Shown here piece after piece: positions 8,488 through 17,082 of a stretch of DNA of 64,000 nucleotides. Source of the DNA: Rhizobium sp. P38BS-XIX (lineage in GTDB: Bacteria; Pseudomonadota; Alphaproteobacteria; Rhizobiales; Rhizobiaceae); contig NZ_JABAIJ010000013.1 in NCBI RefSeq assembly GCF_012641435.1, forward strand, positions 62,001-126,000. The letters run 5' to 3'. The position numbers and the translations under genes are program-made. The notes below the pieces were generated by a model that saw only the letters and a program-made list of their open reading frames with translations, did no database searches and was not told where the DNA came from. Positions within the stretch are counted from its first letter, which is position 1. Every line of letters begins with the position of its first letter.

Positions 8488-8758
8488 TTCCATAACACAG
8501 ATTATCTGATAATCGTGTGCGACCGGGGTGGGTTCCATTCTCGAATGCAACGAGGAGAATAACGGCCATGATTTCAATTGGATGAAATGGCCTGCTCTCC
8601 TATGCAGCTCAATACGAATGAACGCCCGCCATTTTGTACATGCGCCGCCAAATGACAGACCACAGAGGCTGACATCACAGCCATGACGATCGCTTGCCGA
8701 AGCGACAAAGTCCGCTACTTCATGACCGGATTAAAGCACGCCTTGGAGATGGGATTTC
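8488..8758 (+). other. 271-bp intergenic region with a dyad after the sugar operon
   Basis: No credible gene. GATTATC (8500-8506) and GATAATC (8508-8514) form a 7-bp inverted repeat about one base. It is flanked by ACAC and GTGT, which also pair if one A bulges. There is no U-run. It may be the operon's 3' end or a protein-binding dyad. The rest shows nothing that I recognise. Confidence 0.5.
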
Positions 8759-8959
8759 ATGCAAAGCTCTCGCAAGAGCCTATTTTTGGCACTGGCAATG
8801 ATAATTGCCGGCGTCATCGCCTTCTTTCTTTTTCTATATGTGACGGGACACGATCCGGATGAGCGACCACTCACACTCATGGAATGGGTCATTGCCGGAA
8901 TACTGATTGGACCCGGATTCGGGTATCTCATGAAGTGGAGGAGGCTCAGGGATAGCTGA
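8759..8959 (+). CDS. Small two-helix membrane protein, function unknown
   Basis: A 66-residue product with two predicted membrane helices, residues about 7-28 (LFLALAMIIAGVIAFFLFLY) and 42-58. They are joined by a charged turn (GHDPDERP), and the tail is basic (KWRRLRDS). The ATG is preceded by GGAGATGGG. The positive-inside rule suggests both termini are cytoplasmic. I do not recognise a family. It is isolated between the sugar operon and a convergent exporter gene. Coding evidence is the hydrophobic pattern, the basic tail and the SD only. Confidence 0.55.
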   Translation: MQSSRKSLFLALAMIIAGVIAFFLFLYVTGHDPDERPLTLMEWVIAGILIGPGFGYLMKWRRLRDS

Positions 8960-9008
8960 GCGCCGGTGGCGAAATTCCGAGATCGGCGTTCGCTAGTCTT
9001 ACCTTGAT

Positions 9009-9923
9009 TTAATGGCCATCACGCGGAACGGCGTCCTTCGGGATCGTACCGGTCAGGTTCTTGCGGTGGAAAATGAACAGGCCCGCAAGCACGATGATGA
9101 TGGATCCAATGATGATTTGCGCGTCGGGAACATCGCCGAAGAACAGGAAGCCGAGCGCGATTGCCCAGATCAACAGACTGTATTGCAATGGCGCGAGCAG
9201 CGATGCCGGCGCCATTTTCAACGACCGAGTGATCATCATGTGCGCGCTGCCGGCAACGACGCCGAGCGCAAGCATGGCTCCATAGTCAAACGCTGTCGCT
9301 AAACGCCAGTTACCGATACTGAGTGCGAGACCTGTGACCAGCGCAGCAACCGTCTGCCACGTCACAAGTGTTGCATCGTTCGTCTGCCGAAGACGCCTGG
9401 CCAGAACCAGCGTCAGCGAGAAGGCCAGACTACCGCCAAGGCCGAAAATCGATGGCCAGGAGAGCATCGCCGCTGACGGTCTGAGCGCGATCAGGACACC
9501 GATGAAGCCGACGAAAACCGCGAGCCAGCGTCGCCAGCCAATTTTCTCGCCCAGGAAGAAATGCGAGATCGCCGCGACATAGATCGGGCCGGCCATGTAG
9601 AAGGTCATGACATCGGCGAGCGGAAGATAGGCGACCGCAGCGTAAAACAGTGCGACGTCGCCTGTCGCCATGACTACCCGCAAAAACTGTAGCGGCGGAC
9701 GTTCGAGACGAAATAAGGCGTCGCTCCCTTGTCGGGCAATCATCGGCGCAAGAACAATGAAGGAACCGAGCGAGCGCACCACCAAAATTTGGCCAACGGA
9801 AAAACTCGCGACCAGCCACTTGCCCATCGCGTCGTTGAGCGAAAACGTGAAATCGCCGAGAAGCATCAGCAGAACGCCGGCAAGCACGAGATTTTCGCCC
9901 GTACCGACTTTGCGAAGATTCAT
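9009..9923 (-). CDS. EamA/DMT-superfamily transporter
   Basis: A 304-residue inner-membrane protein with two EamA repeats and about ten membrane helices, the usual size of drug/metabolite exporters. The first repeat contains a stretch beginning FSLNDAMGKWLV, and the second begins near residue 155 (LGGSLAFSLTLVLARRLRQTND). GAGGGAAATC precedes the ATG. Members export amino acids, purines or other small metabolites; no substrate can be assigned. It stands alone, convergent with the small membrane gene and downstream of the autotransporter on the same strand, from which it is separated by 152 bp. Confidence 0.88.
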   Translation of the reverse strand: MNLRKVGTGENLVLAGVLLMLLGDFTFSLNDAMGKWLVASFSVGQILVVRSLGSFIVLAPMIARQGSDALFRLERPPLQFLRVVMATGDVALFYAAVAYLPLADVMTFYMAGPIYVAAISHFFLGEKIGWRRWLAVFVGFIGVLIALRPSAAMLSWPSIFGLGGSLAFSLTLVLARRLRQTNDATLVTWQTVAALVTGLALSIGNWRLATAFDYGAMLALGVVAGSAHMMITRSLKMAPASLLAPLQYSLLIWAIALGFLFFGDVPDAQIIIGSIIIVLAGLFIFHRKNLTGTIPKDAVPRDGH

Positions 9924-10075
9924 GATTTCCCTCTGGCGATTGCAGTTGCTCTTGCGCCGGCTTTAGCTGCTTTTACCCCCTGCCCGCAAGGCGGCCGAAG
10001 GCACTATGAGCACTCACGTCGCGCGGACTAGATATTTGGCGCAGTTTCGCGCTCTGGTGGCAGCTATAAATGCGT

Positions 10076-13000
10076 TCAATAGCGGGCCTGCAAGAGCAAT
10101 CTGAAAAGATGTGCCTGGTTTTCCGCTCCGAAGCTGCCGCTGTAATTCAATGCGAGTGATACTTGCTGACTGAGCGCCAGGTCGAATCCTGCATCAACCA
10201 CAAGCGAGTCGCGATCGACCACAGTGCCGCTCTCCGTGAAGATATCGCCTCCCGCAAAAGCCAATTGCGATGTCATATCCAGATCGCCGAAAGCGTGCCG
10301 CCAGCCAAGCGTTCCGTAGAACCTGCCGGGCATATCGCCAAGCGAGATTCTCCGTTCGGCGCGGGCGCCGAATGTGGCGAAGGTGACAGCCGATTGATCG
10401 GCGCTACCACTGAGAGCGGCCGCCCCTCCGCGTTCGGAGAAACCGTTCGTCCAAACATCGGTAAACGTGACATTCGCGAAGGGCTCCAGACGAGTATCGC
10501 CCAAGGCGGTGGCATAAGCCAATTCGCCAAATGCCTGCGCCGTCTGTGCATGATAGTCGGATCGCAGGGCGTCGGAATAGCCGGAGAAATCGATATTTCT
10601 CAAGGTCGAAACGGATTGCAGCGTATACGTGCTTCCAAGGCGAAGCGCCAAGTCGCCCCACTGCCTGCCGGCATAGAGCCCAAAATTGTAGTTGTCGGTA
10701 TCGGCATGCGCCGAAACGCCGGATTGACTGAAGCGGCTGCGTCCATAGCCGGCAAGTGCGCCGACACGCCAGGCCGACGTATCAAGCATGGCATCCAATC
10801 CGAACAACACACCACCGGTGTTGCCGCTGCCATTATCCGATGATGTCCAGCCGCCGTAAGGTGCGCTCCAGAATGTGACGAGACCACTTGCCGGGTCGGC
10901 AAGAATATCGTCGATGGCGCGTTGCGAGCCCGTTTTGCCGTGGTCAGGATTGGTATAAGCAGAAGCCGTCTCACCTGCGGTTCCGGCCTGGGCGCTTGTA
11001 TTTGCTACACCACCCTGCACATCGCGAAGGCGATCGATGGCGGCATCGCGCAAGAAGCGACCGTTGTCGAAGGCCGTACTCGCAAGCGAGGTATGAATTT
11101 CTCCGGCCAGCTGCTTTAGCGCATTAGGAGCTTCCTCGGCGCTCAACACGGCTACCGCTCCATAGAGCACGTTCGACATGCCCAAACTTTCGACACCCTG
11201 CGCTGTGGAACGTTCGTTGGCCGTTCTTCCGGCACTCGCAAAGGATATGCCATTGCGCTCCAGCGTCAGATCGATGGTGCCGCCGGAATAGTCAAGAACG
11301 GGCGTGACGAAGGCATAGTTGGATCGGATACTGTCAAAACCACCGGAGATGCCGCCATTCGCCGATAGGATGGTGTAGTTCGTAAAAGCCTTCAGGTCCG
11401 CACCGACGAGCGAGAGCGTCCCGCCGTTCAAGCTGGCGGTGCCAGTAACATTGATACGATCCGCGGCGCTTGCATTGCCTTCGATCAGAATTGTGGAGCC
11501 GGTTTGTGCCGTCAGATTGCCGTCGACGGTCAGCGTGCCGATACCATTGTTACCGGGAGACAGCGTCGCCCCTGCCCCCAAAAGGGTCGAGCCGATCGTG
11601 CCCGTACCCCCCAAGGTTCCGTAGCCGCTTGCCTCAATCGTACCACCAAGCGTGCCATCGACCAGAAGGCTGCCGCCGGTGACGCTCGTCAGTCCGCTGA
11701 AAGCACCGGAGTTGCCGGTCAAGGTCACGTTGCCGGATGTCACATAGAGCGAGCCGTTGCCGTCGATCTTGGCATCCAGGGACTGCGGCGCACCCGCAAA
11801 ATTGAAAACGAGGGAACCATTGCCATTGCCGAAATGAATGGCATTGACGTCGAGCGTTGCAGCACCCGTTGCGGTCTGCCCGAGCGCCGAACCGATATTC
11901 ACCGCAGCGGTTGAGCCGGTTTGGGCCGCAATCGTCAATTCGTTGGCCGAAACCGCGCCGCCGCCACTCAAGGTCAGGCTGGCGTCGCCAGCTTTGCCGA
12001 CGGTGAGTGTATTGGCGACCGAGAGGGTGGATCCATCCCCGGTCACGGTGACGGCACCGCTGCTTCCGGCGGCATCGCCAATCGTCGCGCTGGCGGTGCC
12101 GACCTTGCCGCCCTGAATGACGTCCAAGTTGCCATTTCCGGCATTTGCGACATCGATATTGCCTTGATTGCTCCAGGCCGATCCCGAACCGGTGACTGTG
12201 ACGGAGCCGCTCGCACCGGCGACTGCACCAATGTTCGCACCTTGGCTGTTCACTGAGCCCGCAGACGAAACCGCAAGGCTCCCCTCGCCGCCGCTCGCGC
12301 TGCCGAGATCAAGATCTCCATTGATATCCCAATGGCTTCCGGCGCCACTGACAAGCGCCTGACCGTTGCCGCCCGCGCTTGTTCCGAACGAAGCATTGCC
12401 GGTCGAAGCGCCTGCCCCCGACAGGACCTTGAGCGAACCAGAACCGGCGACGCCATTTTCGACATCACCACTTATATCGAAATGGCTGCTGCTTCCAACA
12501 ACGACGACGCTGCCGCTCGACGAGCTTTCCTTGCCGAGTGTTGCCGTCGAAGCGCTGACACCGCCCTCACCCGATACGGTCAGAGAGCCGCTGCCTTCAT
12601 TTCCGACCCCGAGATCGGCATTGATGTCCCAGTGCGATCCCGCGCCATCAACCGTCACCGCACCAACCGAATTCTTGCCGTCGGCAATGACAGCGGAACT
12701 GCTCGTCACCTGTCCGCCGGTGCTGATATCCAGCTTGCCGTTTGCGCCGGCGCTATCCGCGTCGGTGTGGTCACCGCCGATGAAGAGTGCTCCCGTGTTC
12801 CAGAGAGAGCCGACACCACCAACCGTGACGGAACCGTCGGCAAAGCGGCCGACGATGGCAGAGGCGCTCGAAACGGTACCGCCTGAAAAGATCGAGAGCG
12901 TGCCGGCTCCGCGCGAACCGACCGTCACGAGACCACTCGTCGTCCATTGCGAACCGAGCCCAGAAACCGTCAGCGAGCCTGTTCCGCCACTTCCAAGCCC

Positions 13001-13771
13001 GATGGTGCCGTTGTCGCTCGAAACGATAGCGCCGGTGGAAATCTCCATACTTCCGCTGCCGCTCCCGCCGATCACCAGATCGCCGTCGACCAACCAGCTG
13101 GTACCCGCCCCGGATACCGTGGCGCTACCGATGCTACCCGCACCGTAGCCAAGTGTCGCGTCACCGGTGCTCGCCGTCGCACCCGATGTCACGTCAAAAG
13201 TGCCCTGCCCGCCATATCCAATGAAGAGAGGCTGACCACCCGAGAGCGTAAAGGTCGATTGACCGTTGACGACGATGCTGCCGACACCGCCGGCTACATT
13301 GCCGATATAGACCGGTCCGTCGCCCTGGTATTGCCCGCCGGCGGTAATCGTGAGCGTGCCGGTTCCCTGATCGCCAACAATGAGCGCACCATGATTCTGC
13401 CAGACGGCACTGGAGCCTGTCATGTCGAACAGACCAGTTGCGCCGGTATGAGAACCCAGCACGGCAGACGAGGTCGTCAGCCCACCGAGAGCCGTCAAGG
13501 CGCCGTCGCCATCAAGCCCCACGGTCAGATCATTTGCAGCGGCGGAGTTGCCGGCCAGAATTTCGGCAGGAAGATTGCCGTCATCGATGATAGCGGAACT
13601 CAGCGAATCCGGGACCGATGCCGATGACCAATTTCCAGCATTGTTCCAATTGTCGTCGACGGCTCCCGTCCACGTCAACGATGCCGCAATGGCGACTGCC
13701 GGCGTAAAACAAGCCGAAATGGGCACCAGAAATGTCGAAATGCGCAGGGTGGCGCGGGCGGCAGCCAGCAT
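10076..13771 (-). CDS. Autotransporter (type Va) with T5SS/PEP-CTERM-associated repeats
   Basis: A 1231-residue outer-membrane autotransporter. A signal peptide covers about residues 1-30 (…AVAIAASLTW). The passenger (about 30-850) is built of roughly a dozen glycine/serine-rich repeats of about 40-45 residues. Their pattern is SVTVSGxGSxW, then VGxxGxGxLxISxGG, then a short Ala/Ser stretch. This is the repeat class shared by autotransporters and PEP-CTERM proteins, and it should fold as a right-handed beta-helix. Near residues 690-740 is a passenger-associated strand repeat. The last 265 residues form the 12-strand translocator barrel (VTFWSAPYGGW to the C-terminal LLLQARY). Such proteins usually act as adhesins or surface factors. 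It is divergent from an orphan response regulator across a 339-bp gap. Confidence 0.9.
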   Translation of the reverse strand: MLAAARATLRISTFLVPISACFTPAVAIAASLTWTGAVDDNWNNAGNWSSASVPDSLSSAIIDDGNLPAEILAGNSAAANDLTVGLDGDGALTALGGLTTSSAVLGSHTGATGLFDMTGSSAVWQNHGALIVGDQGTGTLTITAGGQYQGDGPVYIGNVAGGVGSIVVNGQSTFTLSGGQPLFIGYGGQGTFDVTSGATASTGDATLGYGAGSIGSATVSGAGTSWLVDGDLVIGGSGSGSMEISTGAIVSSDNGTIGLGSGGTGSLTVSGLGSQWTTSGLVTVGSRGAGTLSIFSGGTVSSASAIVGRFADGSVTVGGVGSLWNTGALFIGGDHTDADSAGANGKLDISTGGQVTSSSAVIADGKNSVGAVTVDGAGSHWDINADLGVGNEGSGSLTVSGEGGVSASTATLGKESSSSGSVVVVGSSSHFDISGDVENGVAGSGSLKVLSGAGASTGNASFGTSAGGNGQALVSGAGSHWDINGDLDLGSASGGEGSLAVSSAGSVNSQGANIGAVAGASGSVTVTGSGSAWSNQGNIDVANAGNGNLDVIQGGKVGTASATIGDAAGSSGAVTVTGDGSTLSVANTLTVGKAGDASLTLSGGGAVSANELTIAAQTGSTAAVNIGSALGQTATGAATLDVNAIHFGNGNGSLVFNFAGAPQSLDAKIDGNGSLYVTSGNVTLTGNSGAFSGLTSVTGGSLLVDGTLGGTIEASGYGTLGGTGTIGSTLLGAGATLSPGNNGIGTLTVDGNLTAQTGSTILIEGNASAADRINVTGTASLNGGTLSLVGADLKAFTNYTILSANGGISGGFDSIRSNYAFVTPVLDYSGGTIDLTLERNGISFASAGRTANERSTAQGVESLGMSNVLYGAVAVLSAEEAPNALKQLAGEIHTSLASTAFDNGRFLRDAAIDRLRDVQGGVANTSAQAGTAGETASAYTNPDHGKTGSQRAIDDILADPASGLVTFWSAPYGGWTSSDNGSGNTGGVLFGLDAMLDTSAWRVGALAGYGRSRFSQSGVSAHADTDNYNFGLYAGRQWGDLALRLGSTYTLQSVSTLRNIDFSGYSDALRSDYHAQTAQAFGELAYATALGDTRLEPFANVTFTDVWTNGFSERGGAAALSGSADQSAVTFATFGARAERRISLGDMPGRFYGTLGWRHAFGDLDMTSQLAFAGGDIFTESGTVVDRDSLVVDAGFDLALSQQVSLALNYSGSFGAENQAHLFRLLLQARY

Positions 13772-14110
13772 TGAAAAAGCTCTCTACAACGAGATGTTGC
13801 ACGCCCATAGAGAACGATATTTATGGTTAACATCCGGTAAATTTCGCGCAAAATCTGCCGCATTGAGATGACCGGCCATCGTCAGATCCGCGATATAAAT
13901 GCGGCGCCTTTATGAAGCGCATCGCCTTGAATCGACCCCAGATTCTGAACCCGGTCTTGATCAGATCTTCGCCATTCCTTGACAATCCGTCTTCACCCTT
14001 GCGCCGTGATGATCCCGGGGAAAATTATGGTCGGCACAAGAGTGATTTTTTTGGATTCGATCCTGATTGAAAGGATGGGTGGCGCAAAGCCATCCGCTGC
14101 GTGAAGCAAC
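13772..14110 (+). promoter_or_regulatory. Divergent intergenic region, autotransporter / response regulator
   Basis: 339 bp without a gene. It must hold the promoters of both divergent genes. The half next to the autotransporter is AT-richer (around 13810-13860). I could not fix convincing -35/-10 pairs or a response-regulator direct repeat by eye. Confidence 0.45.
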
Positions 14111-14821
14111 TTGCGCATCCTGCTGCTCGAAAACGAAGCGGAGATGGCCCGCGCCTTGGTGGAGGCACTGAAACGTCATGATGTCCTTGCGGATCATGTG
14201 CGAACGATCGCAGATGCAGAAGGCATGATCTGTGGCGGAACATATGATGCGCTCGTGCTGGATCGCCGACTTCCTGATGGTGACGGACTTGATTTCGTCG
14301 CGGCACTCAGGCGGCGCAAACAATCCGTTCCAATCCTCGTGCTGACGGCACTTTGCAACGTCCATCAACGCGTCGAAGGATTGGAGCGTGGTGCCGACGA
14401 TTATCTCGGCAAGCCATTCGCAATCGAAGAACTGCTTGCTCGCATGCGCGCGCTGCAAAGACGCGGCCCCACGCTGTCGGACAAGTATCTCAATTTCGGC
14501 AATCTGAGCGTTGCATCCCAGACCAACGAGATCTCCATCGGCGGATCGTTGGTGGATTTCTCTCGTCGGGAATATCTGGTCATGGAGGCGCTGATGCGCC
14601 GTCCAAGCCGGATCGTCACGCGATCCAATCTGATCGAATCGGTTTATGCGCTCGAAGACGAAATCGAATCGAACGCTCTGGACGCGCACATCTCCCGCAT
14701 TCGCCGAAAGCTCATCCAGGCGGGCGCCAGTGTCGAAATCCGGGCGGTGCGCAACATCGGCTATCTGGTTCGCTCGAAGGAGCGGCATGTGAGCGAGGGC
14801 TACGCACCGGCGGTGTCGTAA
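14111..14821 (+). CDS. OmpR/PhoB-family response regulator, orphan
   Basis: A 236-residue two-domain regulator. The receiver (1-115) has Asp51 as phosphoacceptor (LVLDRRLPDGDGL), with the switch Thr in LVLTAL and Lys in LGKPF. The winged-helix DNA-binding domain spans about 130-225 (VDFSRREYLVMEALM, then IRRKL…VRNIGYLV). It starts at a TTG (14111) that begins the first beta strand directly (MRILLLENEA). No upstream ATG in frame gives a better domain. No histidine kinase is adjacent. The divergent autotransporter gene is the obvious candidate target. Confidence 0.85.
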   Translation: MRILLLENEAEMARALVEALKRHDVLADHVRTIADAEGMICGGTYDALVLDRRLPDGDGLDFVAALRRRKQSVPILVLTALCNVHQRVEGLERGADDYLGKPFAIEELLARMRALQRRGPTLSDKYLNFGNLSVASQTNEISIGGSLVDFSRREYLVMEALMRRPSRIVTRSNLIESVYALEDEIESNALDAHISRIRRKLIQAGASVEIRAVRNIGYLVRSKERHVSEGYAPAVS

Positions 14822-15064
14822 GCCTCATGAACTCCGACATACAGCATCTGCAGAATCGCTGTCTGCTGCCACTTGCCGATCAATAAGAAAGAACCTTCTT
14901 TTCCGCATCTTTTCGACTGGACAAATAAGGTCGCCTTCCTACTTTCCGTGTGTCGGAACACGCATAGATCGCATCAGCTCTTTGTCCGACGCAATCGCAC
15001 GCAAACATTTGCGAAAGTCGATTTTCCATCATTCGTCGACAGCTTGAAAAATGGCAGGTCAAAT

Positions 15065-15958
15065 ATGGGATTAGCACCACTTACCAGGCCGATGGGCCAG
15101 ACACCGCAAAACGATATCAATAATTTTCGCCTGATACCTCTCTCGAGCTGCCCGATATTGGGCGGAGATACGAAGACAGGCGTCATGTTCAGCGGCAGCT
15201 CTTTCGACGCCACGGGCGATAACCCGCTTTCATGCTGCGGTCGCTACAATATAAAAAATAGCCTGCATCAGGGGATTGCCGGCGTCGTCGATGACGGGAG
15301 CCTGATCTTTGCGGTCAACAGTTGGGTCAGCGGCCACCGTTGCACGGTGATGGGAGCCTTCGATCCATCGGGCAAGCCTGTCGCGCCCACCAAGCCACAG
15401 CAGGATCTGCTCAAGAAGTATTTTACGACCGCGCCACGTCCGATCATTCTCGACAGCAAGACCAAGAGCGATATCGGCTTCAAGACGAATGGTACGAACC
15501 CGATCGGCGGCATTTATGTCGGCAAAAACACGGTCATCTTCGATATCCACGGGCGCCTCTCGGACGGCAACCGCTCACTCGACGCCAACGCAACGATCAC
15601 AACCGACTTCGATGGCAAGGTGAAGGGCCAAGCCTATTCGTTGGCGGCCAAGGACGGTCCAGCTGCCTTAAGCGGCAGCTATGAGCGGAACGGGACAGCC
15701 ACTACCGAAAAGTTGGAGGCTTCCTACGAGAAATGGTCTTTGGCGGGCCAGCGCACCCGTGACGGCGGCAAGCAGAATCGTCAGCTCGATCTGTCATTTC
15801 ACCCCAATGATAGATTCACAGTGAAGGCTTCGTGGAGGCCGGATGTGAAGCCGCCGACAACACCGCCGCGCATACCGACTTTCGGACCAGGCGCCCGGGA
15901 TTACACTCCCCCCAATTACAGCAACTACATGATCACGCTTGAGATCAAGTTGCCCTGA
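15065..15958 (+). CDS. Unrecognised protein, possibly surface or secreted
   Basis: A 297-residue reading frame from the ATG at 15065, with a weak SD CAGGT. The frame stays open 64 codons upstream to a TTG, but that stretch looks non-coding. Residues about 150-240 are rich in Gly, Thr, Asn and alternating polar/hydrophobic strands (SLDANATITTDFDGKVKGQA; KLEASYEKWSLAGQRTRDGG). A proline-rich segment follows and the C-terminal strand is YMITLEIKLP. This suggests a beta-sandwich or transferrin-binding-protein-like lipocalin barrel, but I do not recognise a family. No signal peptide is visible. A strong hairpin follows the gene. Confidence 0.6.
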   Translation: MGLAPLTRPMGQTPQNDINNFRLIPLSSCPILGGDTKTGVMFSGSSFDATGDNPLSCCGRYNIKNSLHQGIAGVVDDGSLIFAVNSWVSGHRCTVMGAFDPSGKPVAPTKPQQDLLKKYFTTAPRPIILDSKTKSDIGFKTNGTNPIGGIYVGKNTVIFDIHGRLSDGNRSLDANATITTDFDGKVKGQAYSLAAKDGPAALSGSYERNGTATTEKLEASYEKWSLAGQRTRDGGKQNRQLDLSFHPNDRFTVKASWRPDVKPPTTPPRIPTFGPGARDYTPPNYSNYMITLEIKLP

Positions 15959-15999
15959 TAACAGGCTGTACTATCAGTAGAAATCATCATGCATGAACG

Positions 16000-16027
16000 G
16001 ATGAGCAGCGATATTTCGCTGCTCATC
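16000..16027 (+). terminator. 12-bp perfect hairpin, likely transcription terminator
   Basis: GATGAGCAGCGA and TCGCTGCTCATC pair perfectly around the loop TATT, followed by AAATATTG. The stem is strong and the tail only moderately T-rich. It lies 42 bp after the unrecognised gene and before the signal-peptidase-like gene, so it probably separates the two transcripts. Confidence 0.7.
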
Positions 16028-16091
16028 AAATATTGATCGCAACCCGCTTGAGGCGACGGCGGCGATGTTCTCCGATTGCCATAGGAAAGCG

Positions 16092-16919
16092 ATGTTCTTG
16101 CCGCCGATCAAATCACTGTGCATTCTCGCACTCTCCCTGCCTCTCGCCATTGCAGCACTGACCTCCAACGCGATGGGAGAAGATGCTCGTGAAATGGCTG
16201 CGAAAACACTTGTTTCGCCGGCATTTCCGATCTGGTTGGCACGGGCGAAAGGCTGGACGGCGGATACCCAGTCGATAGCATCCATGACAGAGCGTGCCAT
16301 CACCGGCCTGTCGCCCATGCTGCCCCGTGATTGCGATGTTGCCCGAATGAAGCGCGATCTTTGCGGCATAAAGCCATTCACGATCCCCTCCTCGTCAATG
16401 TCACCAAACATTGAGGAGAGCGAGCTGGTTGCCGCCCAGATCCTGGAATACAGCCCCATCAGCCGTGGCGATATCATCGTGCACAAGGCGCAATTTTACG
16501 ATGCCGGTGAAACCATCGCGATCACAAGGGTCGTCGGCTTGCCGGGAGAAACCGTGGAGATGCGAGATGGCCACGTCCGCATCAACGGCGCGACCCTGGC
16601 GAACGTAGCAACAGGACAAACAGTCACGTCGGACTCCTTCTCCGGGAACATCTATACCGAGACGACGCCGGAGGGTCGTCGCTACTCGATCCTGATGTCA
16701 TCGGATCCTTCGTCCGGCGTCATACGCGATTTCGGACCAGTCACCCTTCCTGAAGACAGCTATTTTGTGCTCGGCGATAATCGCGACAATTCCATGGACA
16801 GCCGCTATCCGCAGTATTTCAACGGTGACGGCTTCGTTAAACGCGCAAACATCATCGGAGTATCGGTCTCCGTGCTAGCGTCTCGCAATCCCGAACGCAT
16901 CGGTAAACAGCTGCGCTAG
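16092..16919 (+). CDS. Signal peptidase I homologue (S26) lacking the catalytic lysine
   Basis: A 275-residue S26-type protein. I prefer the ATG at 16092 (AGGA 5 nt upstream, giving one N-terminal hydrophobic helix at 5-25) over an ATG 9 codons earlier. Conserved boxes are the nucleophile box IPSSSMSP (Ser102), the RVVGLPGE box and GDNRDNSMDSR near the C-terminus. In S26A enzymes the residue before Arg in the third box is the general-base Lys (KR). Here it is Thr145 (codon ACA at 16524-16526). A single base change (ACA to AAA) would restore lysine. The protein may therefore be inactive, use another base, or have a non-protease role. It is not in an operon with lepA or rnc, so it is unlikely to be the housekeeping enzyme. 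Confidence 0.8.
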   Translation: MFLPPIKSLCILALSLPLAIAALTSNAMGEDAREMAAKTLVSPAFPIWLARAKGWTADTQSIASMTERAITGLSPMLPRDCDVARMKRDLCGIKPFTIPSSSMSPNIEESELVAAQILEYSPISRGDIIVHKAQFYDAGETIAITRVVGLPGETVEMRDGHVRINGATLANVATGQTVTSDSFSGNIYTETTPEGRRYSILMSSDPSSGVIRDFGPVTLPEDSYFVLGDNRDNSMDSRYPQYFNGDGFVKRANIIGVSVSVLASRNPERIGKQLR

Positions 16920-17082
16920 CGCACCTCGAAAAAGGCGATGCTTTTCGGCCATATGACGGCGCTGCATGTTCGCAATGTGATGTGATTTGCCACCGTCGTC
17001 ATTATGGCAAAAATGTAGCGGAGCTTTCACAGTTGCATAACTGGTTGTCGATATCCTCCGGCGACCAAGCGAGAGACCACTC

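Noticed and set aside
11900..13500. Regular repeats that might suggest a CRISPR array
   Set aside because: The repeats are in-frame protein repeats of the autotransporter passenger, of unequal sequence and without spacer structure.
10163..13627. Several plus-strand frames of 60-260 codons opposite the autotransporter
   Set aside because: They reflect the codon pattern of the Gly/Ser/Thr repeats on the other strand and share no homology with known proteins.
14873..15064. TTG-started N-terminal extension of the unrecognised protein
   Set aside because: The 64 extra residues lack a signal peptide or conserved look, and there is no SD before the TTG.
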